Notes: generated by a model not told the origin, from the letters alone. Shown: positions 28,519 to 38,071, counted from the stretch's first letter. The stretch is 64,000 nt of DNA from Gemmata massiliana (GCF_901538265.1 NZ_LR593886.1:992001-1056000), one strand, 5' to 3'. Program-made: numbers and translations.

Positions 28519-30183
28519 CTAGGCCGGCAAACGTAACTGGTTCATAAGTGGCCAATTTTGTAGGCTTTGGGTCACCGAACGGGGATGGCCCATGAAGACG
28601 GCGAAGACGGCCGAGCCGACGATCACTCACGACCTGACGCCCGAGCGGACGACGTGCCCGCGGTGCGCCCGGCCGATGACCGCCGACTACGCCAACCGCC
28701 GCACCCTTCACACCCTGACCGGTGTGACCCGCCTCAATCTGACCATCCGACGGTGCCACAACACCGCCTGCGTGGCCCACAAGAAGCCGTACCGGCCCGA
28801 GGCCGAGGGCTCGTTCGCGCTGCCGCGGCATGAGTTCGGGCTCGACGTGGTCGCTCTCATCGGGCGCCTGCGGTACGCCGAGCACCGGTCCGTCCCCGAG
28901 ATCCGCGCGCACCTCGTTGGGCGCAAGGTGACGGCGTCCGAGCGCACCGTCACCAACCTCCTGGACCGGTACGACGAGTTGCTTGCCACGTCCCTCACCG
29001 ACGACGGACGACTCAAGGCAGTGCTGGCCGCCCAGGGGAAGGTGATCCTGGCCATCGACGGATTACAGCCGGACGTCGGGCACGAGATCCTGTGGGTCAT
29101 CCGGGACGTGCTCAGCGGCGAGATCCTGCTGGCCAAAAGTCTGTTGTCCGCCCGCAACCAGGATCTCGCCGAACTGCTGTCGGCGGTGAAGACCGCGTGC
29201 GGGGTGCCGGTCACCGGCGTCATCTCCGACGGGCAGCACTCGATCCGCAAGGCGGTGGCCAAGGCGCTCCCCGGCGTGCCCTACCAGTTGTGCCAGTTCC
29301 ACTTCCTGCGCGAGGCCGCCGGGGCCATTTACGAGGCCGATCGGCACGCCAAGGTGGCACTGAAGAAGAAGGTGCGCGGGGTGCGCCAGATCGAGCGCAA
29401 GGTCGAGGGGCGAACCGATCCCGAGGCCGATGTCATTCGCGGGTACTGCTCGGCGGTGCGCAGCGCCATCACCGACGACGGGCGCCCGCCCCTGGAGGCG
29501 TCGGGGTTGAAACTCCACGCCCGGTTAAGCGCGGTGGTCGTGAGCCTGAGCCGGGTGAAGGCGAAGGGGGCGCGGCGCCCGAGTTGACGCGCCTGGAGGG
29601 GATCTTGTGCGACGCCTTTCGGACCGCCGGCGGCGCGTTCGCGCCGGTGTACCTGGCGTTCGGGTGGGTCCACCAGGCGGCCCACATCCTGGGGCGGATC
29701 GAGTTGACCGGTGCGGCGGTTCGGCGTCGGTTGAGCGGGTTGCTCGGAGCCATGACGCGGCACCGGGGCGTAGTCGGCGAGTTGAGCGGCGCGGTGGACC
29801 ACTTCGTGAAGGTGAGTCGGAGCTACTGGGGCGGGCTGTTCGGGTGCTACGACACGGCGGGGCTGCCGCGGACCAACAACGACCTGGAGCGGGCGTTCGG
29901 GAGCCACCGGTACCACGAGCGCCGGGCCACCGGGCGTAAAGGGGCATCGCCGTCACTGGTACTGCGGGGCGCGGCCAAGTTGGTGGCCGGGCTGGCGACG
30001 CGGCACCGGGAGGTCACGGCCGCCGAACTGGCGGGCGCGGATCGTGTGGCGTGGAAGCGGTTACGGGCCGAACTGGAGACGCGGCGTGAGCGACGGACCG
30101 AGCGGAGGCGGTTCCGACGCGATCCCGAGGGCTATCTGAAAGCCCTCGAAAACAAGCTCATCCAGTTACGTTTGCCGGCCTAG
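28519..30183 (+). mobile_element. Insertion sequence with 22-bp inverted repeats
   Basis: The left end CTAGGCCGGCAAACGTAACT (continuing GG) is the exact complement of the right end, which begins CCAGTTACGTTTGCCGGCC and ends at TAG. Both ends abut A tracts (8 A on the left, 7 A on the right), consistent with a target duplication of about 7-8 bp. Removing the element and one A tract restores the dGTPase frame. The element is 1665 bp and carries a single transposase split into two frames. The family is not certain from sequence alone. Confidence 0.9.
28592..30183 (+). CDS. DDE transposase read through a -1 frameshift
   Basis: Frame A (28592-29587) encodes a zinc-finger-like N-terminus (TTCPRCARPMT ... 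RRCHNTACVAHKKPY) and the first catalytic Asp residues in VILAIDGLQPD and VTGVISDGQHSIRKAV, followed by YQLCQFHFLREA. Frame B, shifted by -1 and open from 29092, carries the rest: LEGILCDAFRTAGGAFAPVY ... RTNNDLERAFGSHRYHERRA with the probable catalytic Glu, and ends inside the right inverted repeat. The join is best placed at the run AAGGGGGCG near 29567, giving about 530 aa. The architecture recalls MULE/IS256-like transposases. Programmed slippage or a simple mutation are both possible. Confidence 0.75.
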
Positions 30184-30295
30184 AAAAAAAGCTCTGCCAC
30201 CCCGGTATCACCAGTTGCAGCTCGTGACGGACTACATCTGCGGGATGACGGACTCCTTCGCCTGCGACCTACACAGGCAGCTCACCAATGGCTGA
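30184..30295 (+). pseudogene. dgt: C-terminal remnant of the interrupted dGTPase
   Basis: After the IS, a frame starting with the A tract reads ALPPRYHQLQLVTDYICGMT then DSFACDLHRQLTNG and TGA at 30293. LQLVTDYICGMTDSFA is a typical dGTPase C-terminal helix. Joined to residue 435 it completes the protein. The stop overlaps the ATG at 30288 (AATGGCTGA). Confidence 0.85.
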
Positions 30296-31112
30296 GGCAG
30301 CGGTCGAGAAGCTGAACGCATTACTCTGGGAGCGCATCGACGCGTTCTTGGCTCGCAGCCGCACGTCGCACGGCCTCTACGGTGATGTCGTTCACAGGCT
30401 GGCGCTTCGCCGCCGGACCGCAGTGCTGTTCGGAGGGGCGCTGCGAGACCTCATGGCGTCCGGGGAGAAGGCCGAACCGCGTGACCTCGATCTCGTCCTC
30501 GACTCTCCGCTCGGAGACGACCTCCCAGGGGCGGGGGTCGAGAACCGTTTCAACCGCTTCGGCGGGCGTCGGCTGAAGGACGGCGAGTACGAGATTGACC
30601 TATGGCCACTCGCCCGGACATGGGCGTTCCACGCCCTCGGAATTGGGTCGCGGGACTTCACCGATCTCCCGCGGACGACGTTCCTGAACGTCGAGGCTTT
30701 GGCCGTTCGCCTGGGGGCGTCGGCGAGGCGACTGGGTCCGTGGGACGAGGCCTTCTTCCGCGGTTTCCTCGACCGGATGGTTGAGGTGAACCTCGAAGAC
30801 AACCCGAATCCCTTGGGCTGCGTCGTTCGCTCACTGGTGACTACCCACAAACTCGGCTTCTCGATGGGGCCGAAGCTCGTTTCCTATATCCACCGGCATA
30901 CGCGAGGGAGGGATCTCGAAGAGTTGGTCAACTTCCAAACGTTGCACTATGGACGCGTCATCCTGCCTCTCGGGCAGCTCGCGGTGATCCGGACGGCGGT
31001 GCGAGACCACCTGCGGACGTGCCGCTCTGCCCCGTTCAGGTATTTCGCGGCCCACGGGACTCATCGACGAGTGTCAGCGGTTCGTGAAGAGTGGTGGCGT
31101 CGGCTGGTCTGA
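30288..31112 (+). CDS. Pol-beta-fold nucleotidyltransferase
   Basis: The protein has 274 aa. The NTase signature is complete: AVLFGGALRDLMASGEKAEP, RDLDLVLDSP (two metal-binding Asp) and a third acid in YEIDLWPLA. The remainder is helical (FFRGFLDRMVEVNLEDNPNP, GCVVRSLVTTHKLGFSM), like the core of CCA-adding/poly(A) polymerases but shorter. It overlaps the dGTPase stop by 8 bases, so the two were translated together. It could modify tRNA ends or a protein, or make a nucleotide signal; the sequence does not say which. The last 77 bases overlap a convergent Cys-rich gene. Confidence 0.8.
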   Translation: MAEAAVEKLNALLWERIDAFLARSRTSHGLYGDVVHRLALRRRTAVLFGGALRDLMASGEKAEPRDLDLVLDSPLGDDLPGAGVENRFNRFGGRRLKDGEYEIDLWPLARTWAFHALGIGSRDFTDLPRTTFLNVEALAVRLGASARRLGPWDEAFFRGFLDRMVEVNLEDNPNPLGCVVRSLVTTHKLGFSMGPKLVSYIHRHTRGRDLEELVNFQTLHYGRVILPLGQLAVIRTAVRDHLRTCRSAPFRYFAAHGTHRRVSAVREEWWRRLV

Positions 31113-31260
31113 TCCCGTCTGGGCGGGCCACCCGGATCGGCACCGGTTCACACCCGCAGCACGCCTCGCACAGCAGGCAACGGTTACAGTACTCTGTCAT
31201 GCACCCGCACGGAACGAGCGAGTGGCCGAGGCGGCGTTCGCAGCAGTGGCAGCGGATCAT
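31036..31260 (-). CDS. Cys-rich mini-protein (probable zinc binder)
   Basis: The protein has 74 aa. GGGAGG lies about 8 bases before ATG 31260. The first 38 residues hold eleven Cys: MIRCHCCERRLGHSLVPCGC, then EYCNRCLLCEACCGCEP. The spacing of paired Cys suggests two treble-clef or ribbon zinc sites. The tail is polar. It begins 49 bp after the end of the methylase gene on the same strand and may be its co-transcribed partner. It overlaps the 3' end of the convergent NTase gene. No family recognised. Confidence 0.6.
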   Translation of the reverse strand: MIRCHCCERRLGHSLVPCGCMTEYCNRCLLCEACCGCEPVPIRVARPDGIRPADATTLHEPLTLVDESRGPRNT

Positions 31261-31309
31261 TGGTTGGCCTCCCGGCTTTTCACTCCGCTACTCTGCTACC
31301 GCCTGTACC

Positions 31310-34300
31310 TCACGCAAACAGGTTGAGCAGGGGCAGCCGGTCAGCGCGTCGGTTGCCACGCCACAGATCGTAAAGGACGCCGTCGGGGGTGCCGACATCC
31401 ACCTCTTGGTAGAAGATCGTCTTCACCGGGGAACGGCCGGCGAGCAGGACCGAAGGAACCAGCGAGCCTCCCCCGGTTTCACAGAGGTAGTGGGCTTGGT
31501 ACTTGAGGTTGTCGGCCCAGCCGGTGAAGACCTTGTCGTCGTTCGAGCGGATCAGGTAGACGCCAGGGCGTTCGGGTAGCCTGGCCTCGGCCTGCGTTGC
31601 CGGAATCGGGTTGTCGAACAGGCTCGGCGGGGCCTGCCCCTTCTCGCCGGCGCGCTTGCGGAGCGTCATTGCCGTCCACCGATAGTCAAGGACGGAGAAC
31701 TGGTACTCGGCCTTTTTCATCAACTCGCCGATCAGGTCGTCAAACCTCTGACGCCATTCCGGGATGCAGAGGATTCGCTCAAGGGTCGTCGCCTTGCGTT
31801 GCCCCGTTTCTTCCCGCACCTGGTCGATGATGTGCCGGTACGCCCACTCGACAACGAACTCGTAGCGCCGGATCTTCGAGTCCGGCGTGTACGTTTTGCT
31901 CTTCGGAAGGTGGGCGAGTTGGCCATCGCGACGGGCGTTCCACAGCTCTCGATTCGCGATCTCCTCCGTGACGCCGGGGACCAGCGTCTCTGCCTGGCGG
32001 AGGTAACGAGCGTTGGCGTCGGGTGAGCACACGACGTATTCGGACGACCAGCCGGCCCGCGTCTCGACGAACGCCTGGATGAGGCGCTCCCTACGGGACG
32101 GCACCACGGGGAGGCCGAACAGATCCTTCGGCATCGGGACGCCGGGCGGCGGGTCGAGTTGCGAAGCGAACACGGTCTGCCCGGTCTGGTCAGCGACGGC
32201 CTCCTGCATCTCCTGGTAGCAGCGGAGAATCATCTCCTTCGTGCGGTAGGTGCCGAAGCGTTCTTCGTCCTTCTGCCGCACGATGGGGAAGGTGTCCAGG
32301 ATGTAGTCGGCGTCGGCCTCGCTGATGCCGTATAGATGGAAGAAGGCGGCATCGAGTTCGGCCCGGATCACTGCCCTACGGGCGTCGTCCCAAAAAAAGG
32401 GATCTCCAGGGTAGCCGCAATCTTCGGCGAACGGCTTCAAGTCGTGTGCGGTGTACGTCACCTCCAGGACACGAGGCTTGATCCACTCGCCGAGCGTTTT
32501 CGAGCGATCCCAGAAACATGGCTGCTGGTAATGGCTGGGTGGAAAGGCCGGCAACTGTTTCATGATGAAAAAACTGAAACTCGCTCCGCCAAGCTTTTGT
32601 CGCACAACGTAGTCAAAGACGAACGAGTTTAGGTTGGCTAAAAGCAGTGCCTGTTGCCCAGGTGAGGCTTCGAATGGCAGTATTAATGGAGCCTTGTTGC
32701 TGACGCCGGATTTCGGAAGGACGGCATGCATAGCAGTGCGGATGTCAGTCGCACGTGCGATCTCTCGGAAAATGATGAAGAATCCCTGGCCCCATTCAAC
32801 CCGTTCAAGTCGCTCCTTCACTGCATCCTCGGGAACCCAGTACCTGGGCAACACCAAGAAATGAGGATCCTGATGCTCTTCCAGCGTTGTGGACTGAGCT
32901 GGAATGCCGCTCAATTCGGCAACGTCTTCTGAACCCACGATGCTTCCGTACCGGTGGTCGAAGATGCTCGTCATCTTCGCTTCGTAGAGGGGGAGATATT
33001 TTGCGTCATCTTTGCAGTATTGATTGCCCTTGAGCTGCCAGCCGTCCAATTCCAAGTCCGCGCCAACACGGAACAATCCAGAGTCATTGGCCATGTGAAA
33101 CATCGCCCTCAGGCGAATCGCCCAGGGATTCACTTCAGGCGGCCCTTCGTTTAGTAGCACCGGCACTTGTTGGTAGATGGCTTTGGTTAGCTTCGCATCA
33201 CGTGCTGTCCGAAACACAGGGCAAGTGCGAGTGTTCGGGTTCAACAGAATAAGATCATTCGGGGTCAGAGTGAATCGCTTGGTCGGCTCGGCTAGCTCCT
33301 CGACAGAGCGTGCGTCGAAAACGAACTCGGAAACAGCTACCCTTCTCATATCACCAACAAGAGTAAGCAAGCAGAATGGATCCCGGCTATCCGTGGCCGG
33401 AAAGACGAGTCGGATCTCGAAGAAGCTGAAAAGGCTTACCAGAGACTGCCTTGTTACCAGATCTTCAAAGAATAATTTCGTTGTGTCAGTTGTGGCGATT
33501 CCGCTCGGGACGATACAGCCGACACGTCCCGTTGGTCGGAGCAGGTTGCGGTTCAATTCGGCGAACAGGCTGTAGGTGTTCACATCTCCGCGACCGCAGA
33601 GCGGGAATAACCCTCGCCGTTCGTTGCTATCCTCATCGATGCCGGAACTGTCCCGGACGAGGTGGCTTTCGCCCTCGGCCTTGCGGCGGTCGTCGAGGAA
33701 CGCTCGGTACAAGGCCGCGTCTTTCGTCTCCAATTCCCTGATGAGCTTACCACGGATCGACGCTGTGCGAGCCCCGGCGATATCCGGTCGTCCGTGAGCA
33801 GCGAACCACTCTTGTTCTTGTAGCTTGATCCGCTCCCACGGCGGGTTGCCGAGCACTGCGTCAAATCCGCCGCACCAGCCGGTCAACTCGTTGTCGGGGG
33901 CTTCACCCTTTGCCGGGTAGCGGAACACCGCGGGGAAGGCCAGCAGCCAGTGGAAGAACTGGTACTGCCCGGCGAGTCGACGGACCTCGGCGAACTCCTG
34001 CGGCACGATGTCGTGCGGGTTCATTTCGATCCGCCGGAACCGGGCGTGCGTCATCGGCAGCAGGTTGTCGTCTTTAACCTTCTTCCACACGAAAGCGGCA
34101 CACCATGCATCGGCAAGGAACCGGCCCGACGTGCGGTAGGCGTCGTCCGATCTCACCAGGTCAGCGTACCGGCGTTCTTTTTCGCGGATGCTTTCGACGG
34201 TATCATCCGGCAGCCCTTCGAGTTTTGCCATTGCGGCGGTCAAGTCGCCGAGCTGTCTTCTCTCTTCGATCTCGTCGAATAAGCCTTCCTGCCCTCGGCG

Positions 34301-34492
34301 TTCGTCCTTATTCTGCCGCTTCAGCCCCGAGCAGACCTTCTTGTCGTCGCCCTCGATCGGCTCGAACGCCTCGTCCGGGATACCTTTCGCCAGTAGAGCC
34401 GGAGTGGTGCCGAGCAAGCTATTGCCGCACTGGATGTGGTGTTCAAGGAACGAAAGCGGCTTTCCAATTAGCTGTTCGACCCGCCGCGCCAT
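31310..34492 (-). pseudogene. Truncated Eco57I/PglX-like N6-adenine DNA methyltransferase
   Basis: The open frame runs to 34651, but homology begins near GKPLSFLEHHIQCGNSLLGT (codon about 34465), so ATG 34492 is a plausible start. GGFDAVLGNPPWERIKLQEQ is methylase motif IV (NPPW). RVGCIVPSGIATTDTTKLFF and SLFSFFEIRLVFPATDSRDP are family-typical, and a long target-recognition part follows. The region that should precede, with the AdoMet motif I, is missing, so it cannot methylate as it stands. The C-terminus (RPGVYLIRSNDDKVFTGW) resembles the start of a GIY-YIG domain. Full relatives belong to type IIG, BREX or DISARM-like systems. The 5' break lies where the divergent GIY-YIG gene begins. Confidence 0.75.
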
Positions 34493-34619
34493 CCGGGGCT
34501 GCGCGAACGTCAGGCGGACTCGGCCACGATGGCGCGCATTACTTCCTTTTCCGCGATTGCGGTCACTGGTGGGCTGAGCGATAATCCCTCCCCAACTTCC
34601 CCGCGGCGGTAACAGCAGA

Positions 34620-35498
34620 ATGAGCCTCACTGCCCAACGCCCATTCTCCATTCACATATTCCTTCCTGATGGCACGCCCGACGGGGTCCGGGTCGTCGAG
34701 AAGGACAACTGGCTGGGCGTGGGGTTGGTATGCCCGCGCGCCCGGTTTCCGGACGCCAAATCACGGCCCGAGTTCAACAGGCCGGGGGTGTACGCACTCA
34801 TCGGCCCGTCCGAAGAGAGCGACCTACCTAAGGTGTACATCGGCCAGGGGGATACCGCACTCCCGCGCCTCGAACAGCACTTTTCCAAGAAGGACTTTTG
34901 GACCTCGCTGATTCTGTTCGTGAGCCAGACCGACTTTCTCGACAAGACCCGCATCGAGTACCTCGAATCGCGCCTCTGTGCTCTGGCGGGCGAGGCCAAG
35001 CGGTGCGTGTTGGACAACAAGCAGGCTCCGCAACTCCCGACTCTCTCAGAAGCGGCGCAAGCCGCCGTAAACGGGTTCCTCGAAGAGATGCTGCCCATTT
35101 ATCCGCTGCTCGGTGTCACGGCGTTCGAGAAGCCGCAGGTGATGCGTGTGGAGGTGACCCACTACGTCCTGCGGGCAAGGGGCATCGAAGCCCGCGGCTA
35201 CGAGGAAGGAAGCGGCTTTGTCGTACTGGCAGGGTCGCAGGTGGCGAATGATTTCGTGCCATCGGCTGCGACTTACCTCCAAACACTTCGCGCTGCGTTA
35301 CAAGAACAAGGAGTCATCGCCGACCGCGGAGACGGACTGAAGCTGACTCAAGACTACACGTTCGACTCTCCTTCGACCGCAGCCGGGGTGGTAATCGGAC
35401 GCACTGTAAACGGCCGTGAGACATGGCGCGATGAAGCCGGGAAAACGCTGAAAGAGAACCAGAGCCACGGCACAGAGGGCAACGGAGAGACCGTGTAA
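34620..35498 (+). CDS. GIY-YIG nuclease-family protein with DUF4357
   Basis: The protein has 292 aa. Residues about 58-110 carry the GIY-YIG core: RPGVYALIGPSEESDLPKVY with IGQGD following, and a conserved Arg in LPRLEQHFSKKDFW, then acidic ESRLCALA. The C-terminus DYTFDSPSTAAGVVIGRTVN then GRETWRDEAGKTL matches DUF4357, often found with GIY-YIG in accessory regions. Members are probably nucleases whose targets are not known. It diverges from the truncated methylase and may have replaced its 5' part. The central region (VEVTHYVLRARGIEARGYEE) is also present in such two-domain proteins. Confidence 0.85.
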   Translation: MSLTAQRPFSIHIFLPDGTPDGVRVVEKDNWLGVGLVCPRARFPDAKSRPEFNRPGVYALIGPSEESDLPKVYIGQGDTALPRLEQHFSKKDFWTSLILFVSQTDFLDKTRIEYLESRLCALAGEAKRCVLDNKQAPQLPTLSEAAQAAVNGFLEEMLPIYPLLGVTAFEKPQVMRVEVTHYVLRARGIEARGYEEGSGFVVLAGSQVANDFVPSAATYLQTLRAALQEQGVIADRGDGLKLTQDYTFDSPSTAAGVVIGRTVNGRETWRDEAGKTLKENQSHGTEGNGETV

Positions 35499-35544
35499 AA
35501 GAGAAAGCGCTCGCCCACCCAACGACCATACGCTCAACGAACAC

Positions 35545-36429
35545 ATGAATGCGTTTTGTCCAACCGCGAAAGCCGTGGAGTCACAGATGCACACGCCCGT
35601 TGACCTGACGCGTGGTGGGTACAAAGGCGATACCACCGAAGAGGCGTTCAAGTCCGACACATCAAAGGCTCTCAGCTACTGGTGGCACTTCCGCGAGGTC
35701 CTGCGCGCGTCGCATACCCGCAACCCGAATTGGGTCCGTCTCGATGGGACTCCGCTCGATGACGAGGGGCAGCAAAAACTCGTGGCCTTGAGCCTGTTGA
35801 ATTACGCAGCCTATACCGGCTTTGCCGGGGCAATCGCTGCACGGGATGGCCTCGTCTCCATGCTCAACGGGCCGCGAGAATCGCACCTTCGCCTTCCATT
35901 CGAGTTGCGGCGGCGATGGAAGGAGGCGTATGGCAGTCTCTACTCCTCCTTCGCTGCACTCCTCAATCTCGTCTGCATTCTATCAGAGCCGTCGCAGCCA
36001 CTTATAAAGGGTGACAAAGTCACAACCTACAACTTCGACGACCGGGTGAAGAACTCGTTGACCACGAAGGGCGGAGGCTTGGCTCGTGCGCGAATCGCTC
36101 TTGAACAAGTTCACGCCTGTCTGGAGATTCGCACCCAGCTCGACCACTACTGGTTAATTTGGACGGAGCTGCGCCCCGAAGGACTCTTTATGGACGGGAG
36201 TTTCGGGAAGAAGGGGCACATCCCACTCGACGGGCCTTCGTCGTGCAATGTCAACGTCGTCGCGAGATTGTCCCAGGATATCAACGCGACCGCCGGAAAC
36301 TTCGACTCGGTCTACCGAGAACTCGCCGTCACAGACGGTTACTTGGACCAGCTCTTCACGAAGAACAACTGGCAGGTCAGGTACGACGACTACGGTCTGC
36401 CTCATAACGGCGCGCGCCCCCGGCCGTGA
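35545..36429 (+). CDS. Hypothetical protein of the accessory region
   Basis: ATG 35545 opens 294 aa; ATG 35587 (MHTPVDLTRGGYKGDTTEEA) is an equally good start. The product is soluble, alpha-helical and rich in aromatic residues: SKALSYWWHFREVLRASHTR, LLNYAAYTGFAGAIAARDGL, RWKEAYGSLYSSFAALLNLV. No motif is recognised. It lies 46 bp behind the GIY-YIG/DUF4357 gene, in the same direction, so the two may act together. Confidence 0.6.
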   Translation: MNAFCPTAKAVESQMHTPVDLTRGGYKGDTTEEAFKSDTSKALSYWWHFREVLRASHTRNPNWVRLDGTPLDDEGQQKLVALSLLNYAAYTGFAGAIAARDGLVSMLNGPRESHLRLPFELRRRWKEAYGSLYSSFAALLNLVCILSEPSQPLIKGDKVTTYNFDDRVKNSLTTKGGGLARARIALEQVHACLEIRTQLDHYWLIWTELRPEGLFMDGSFGKKGHIPLDGPSSCNVNVVARLSQDINATAGNFDSVYRELAVTDGYLDQLFTKNNWQVRYDDYGLPHNGARPRP

Positions 36430-36447
36430 TGTCGCCATGCCAACACC

Positions 36448-36717
36448 CACATCTTCGCGGTCCACGGTTGCTCGCGAGCCGGCTTCTCGGTCATCCGGGT
36501 GGATGTGCTCGAACCCGTCGGTCCCGTCGAGTTCCGCGGGCTCGTACCCTAGGAGCCGGGCTCCCGACCGGGTCGCGCCTCGTACCGTTCCGCCGGAGTC
36601 GAAAAAGAGAGCGGCACCGAGGCACTTCTCGATGACGGCCCGGAACCGGGTCTCGGCACTGAACGCTCCCGCGCCGGGTTCGTAGCTCCGGTACACGGGA
36701 CGAGAAGAGGCGGCCAT
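36448..36717 (-). pseudogene. PAS-domain remnant of a sensor kinase
   Basis: ATG 36717 opens MAASSRPVYRSYEPGAGAFS, then a PAS unit: RFRAVIEKCLGAALFFDSGG, RLLGYEPAELDGTDGFEHIH and PDDREA. It is similar in layout to the first PAS of the intact kinase at 38180-40870 (RFLGYEPAGIFGTDGLSYVH). After HPDDREA the frame degenerates and no kinase follows. It is a decayed copy or a fragment brought by rearrangement. Confidence 0.65.
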
Positions 36718-37046
36718 GTTTGATTGACCTGAGTTGACGGTCGGCGAACCATCAAGGCAATTGCCCCCCGGGCGCTCATTACAAGCAGAATCGTGCAATC
36801 TCCTTCCTTGCAGTAACGACGTGAGAAACCGAGATTCTTGTACGCGCCGCACGGTCGGTCACGGATAAAGGACGAAGGGACCGTGCGCCGTCGCGAACGA
36901 GACATCGCTCGACCAGGGACACGCATCAGACGGTTGCCCGCCCTCGACCGTGTTTCAGCCGAACCAAAAGAGCGGGTTCGGGCTCTCGAATCATGGGAGC
37001 GTCGCGCCGGAAATCGGCGCTTTTTATTTTCAGTTGCGAGGGGAGC
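36718..37046. other. Intergenic region with an inverted repeat
   Basis: No gene is visible. GCACGGTC (36849-36856) pairs with GACCGTGC (36879-36886) across 22 bases, a possible weak terminator or protein site. AGGGGAGC near 37036-37043 is the ribosome site of the next gene. Confidence 0.4.
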
Positions 37047-37496
37047 ATGAGTCTGCACGACGAACTGAAGAATCGCGTCACCGCCGCTGTGAAGGGCGGG
37101 GACACGTTGACCCGGGACGCGTTGCGAACGGTGCTCGGGGAGGCACAGGCCGAAGCCGTTCGGCGCAAGACCGAAGCCACGGACGAAGTCGTCCTCGCCG
37201 TCGTGAAGAAAACGGTCGCCGGGCTGAAGGAGACGATTCCCCTGGCGAAGCAAGCGGGCCGTGACACCACCCAGCAGGAAGCAGAACTGGCTCTACTAGA
37301 ATTGCTTTTGCCCAAGTCCTGGGACCAAGAGACCATCGCCGCCGCGCTCGCCCCGCACCGGGACGAACTGCGCGCGGCCAAAAACGACGGGCAGGCAATG
37401 GGGGTGGCGATGAAGATACTCAAATCAAAGGGAGCGGTCACCAACCCGGAAGATGTCAAAGTAGCGGTTGCAGCGACGCGGTCTGAACATCCCTGA
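37047..37496 (+). CDS. GatB/YqeY-family protein
   Basis: The protein has 149 aa; ATG 37047 follows GAGGGGAGC. MSLHDELKNRVTAAVKGGDT, TLRTVLGEAQ-like helix, VVLAVVKKTVAGLKETIPLA, LLELLLPKSWDQETI and AMKILKSKGAVTNPEDVKVA follow the YqeY plan (helical lead plus a tail domain like that of GatB). GatB tail domains bind tRNA in the amidotransferase. Free YqeY proteins have no settled role. It is a core-type gene inside the accessory region. Confidence 0.8.
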   Translation: MSLHDELKNRVTAAVKGGDTLTRDALRTVLGEAQAEAVRRKTEATDEVVLAVVKKTVAGLKETIPLAKQAGRDTTQQEAELALLELLLPKSWDQETIAAALAPHRDELRAAKNDGQAMGVAMKILKSKGAVTNPEDVKVAVAATRSEHP

Positions 37497-37633
37497 TGCG
37501 GAGCTACTCATTTGTCAAGTTGAGAGAGCTCACTTTGGCCAAATGAATGGCATCAATGGCATCTTGTAGTTCGTCCGGGCGGCGACTTTCCCGGTCGACG
37601 CCTCAAACACGGTTCTGGTGTGAGATTCCCTGC

Positions 37634-38071
37634 TCAGGCGGCTTCGATAGAACTCGGAGCCGTTCCCTTCGACCTCTCTGGCCGGAGCCAACCGCGAACG
37701 CGTGCTAGCAGCGCGGTCAGTTGGGCCGGGTCCGCGGGCTTAGTGAGGTGCAGGTCGATACCCGCGTCCGCCGAGCACACCCGGTCCCGGTCCGTACCGT
37801 ATCCGGTAACCGCAACGACCACCGGTTGCTTGCCCGTCGACTGCGCGCGGAGCCGGCGTGCGACATCCCATCCGCTCATTCCCGGCAGCCCGATGTCCAG
37901 CAGAACGACGTCCGGCGCCTCCAAACGGGCCGCGTAGAGCGCGTCGGTGCCGCACGACGCGGTGCGCACCTTGTGCCCGCACACGGTCAGCAAATCGGCG
38001 ACCGACTCGGCCACGTCCGGGAGGTCATCGACGACGAGAACGGAAAGGGGAGCACGCGGGGAATCACTCAT
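37634..38071 (-). CDS. Single-domain response regulator
   Basis: The protein has 145 aa. The receiver core is intact: LSVLVVDDLPDVAESVADLL (acid pair), VVLLDIGLPGMSGWDVARRL (phospho-Asp), VAVTGYGTDRD (Thr/Gly switch) and HLTKPADPAQL (Lys). There is no output domain. It starts about 105 bp beyond the 3' end of the hybrid kinase at 38180-40870 on the same strand and is a likely partner. Confidence 0.9.
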   Translation of the reverse strand: MSDSPRAPLSVLVVDDLPDVAESVADLLTVCGHKVRTASCGTDALYAARLEAPDVVLLDIGLPGMSGWDVARRLRAQSTGKQPVVVAVTGYGTDRDRVCSADAGIDLHLTKPADPAQLTALLARVRGWLRPERSKGTAPSSIEAA

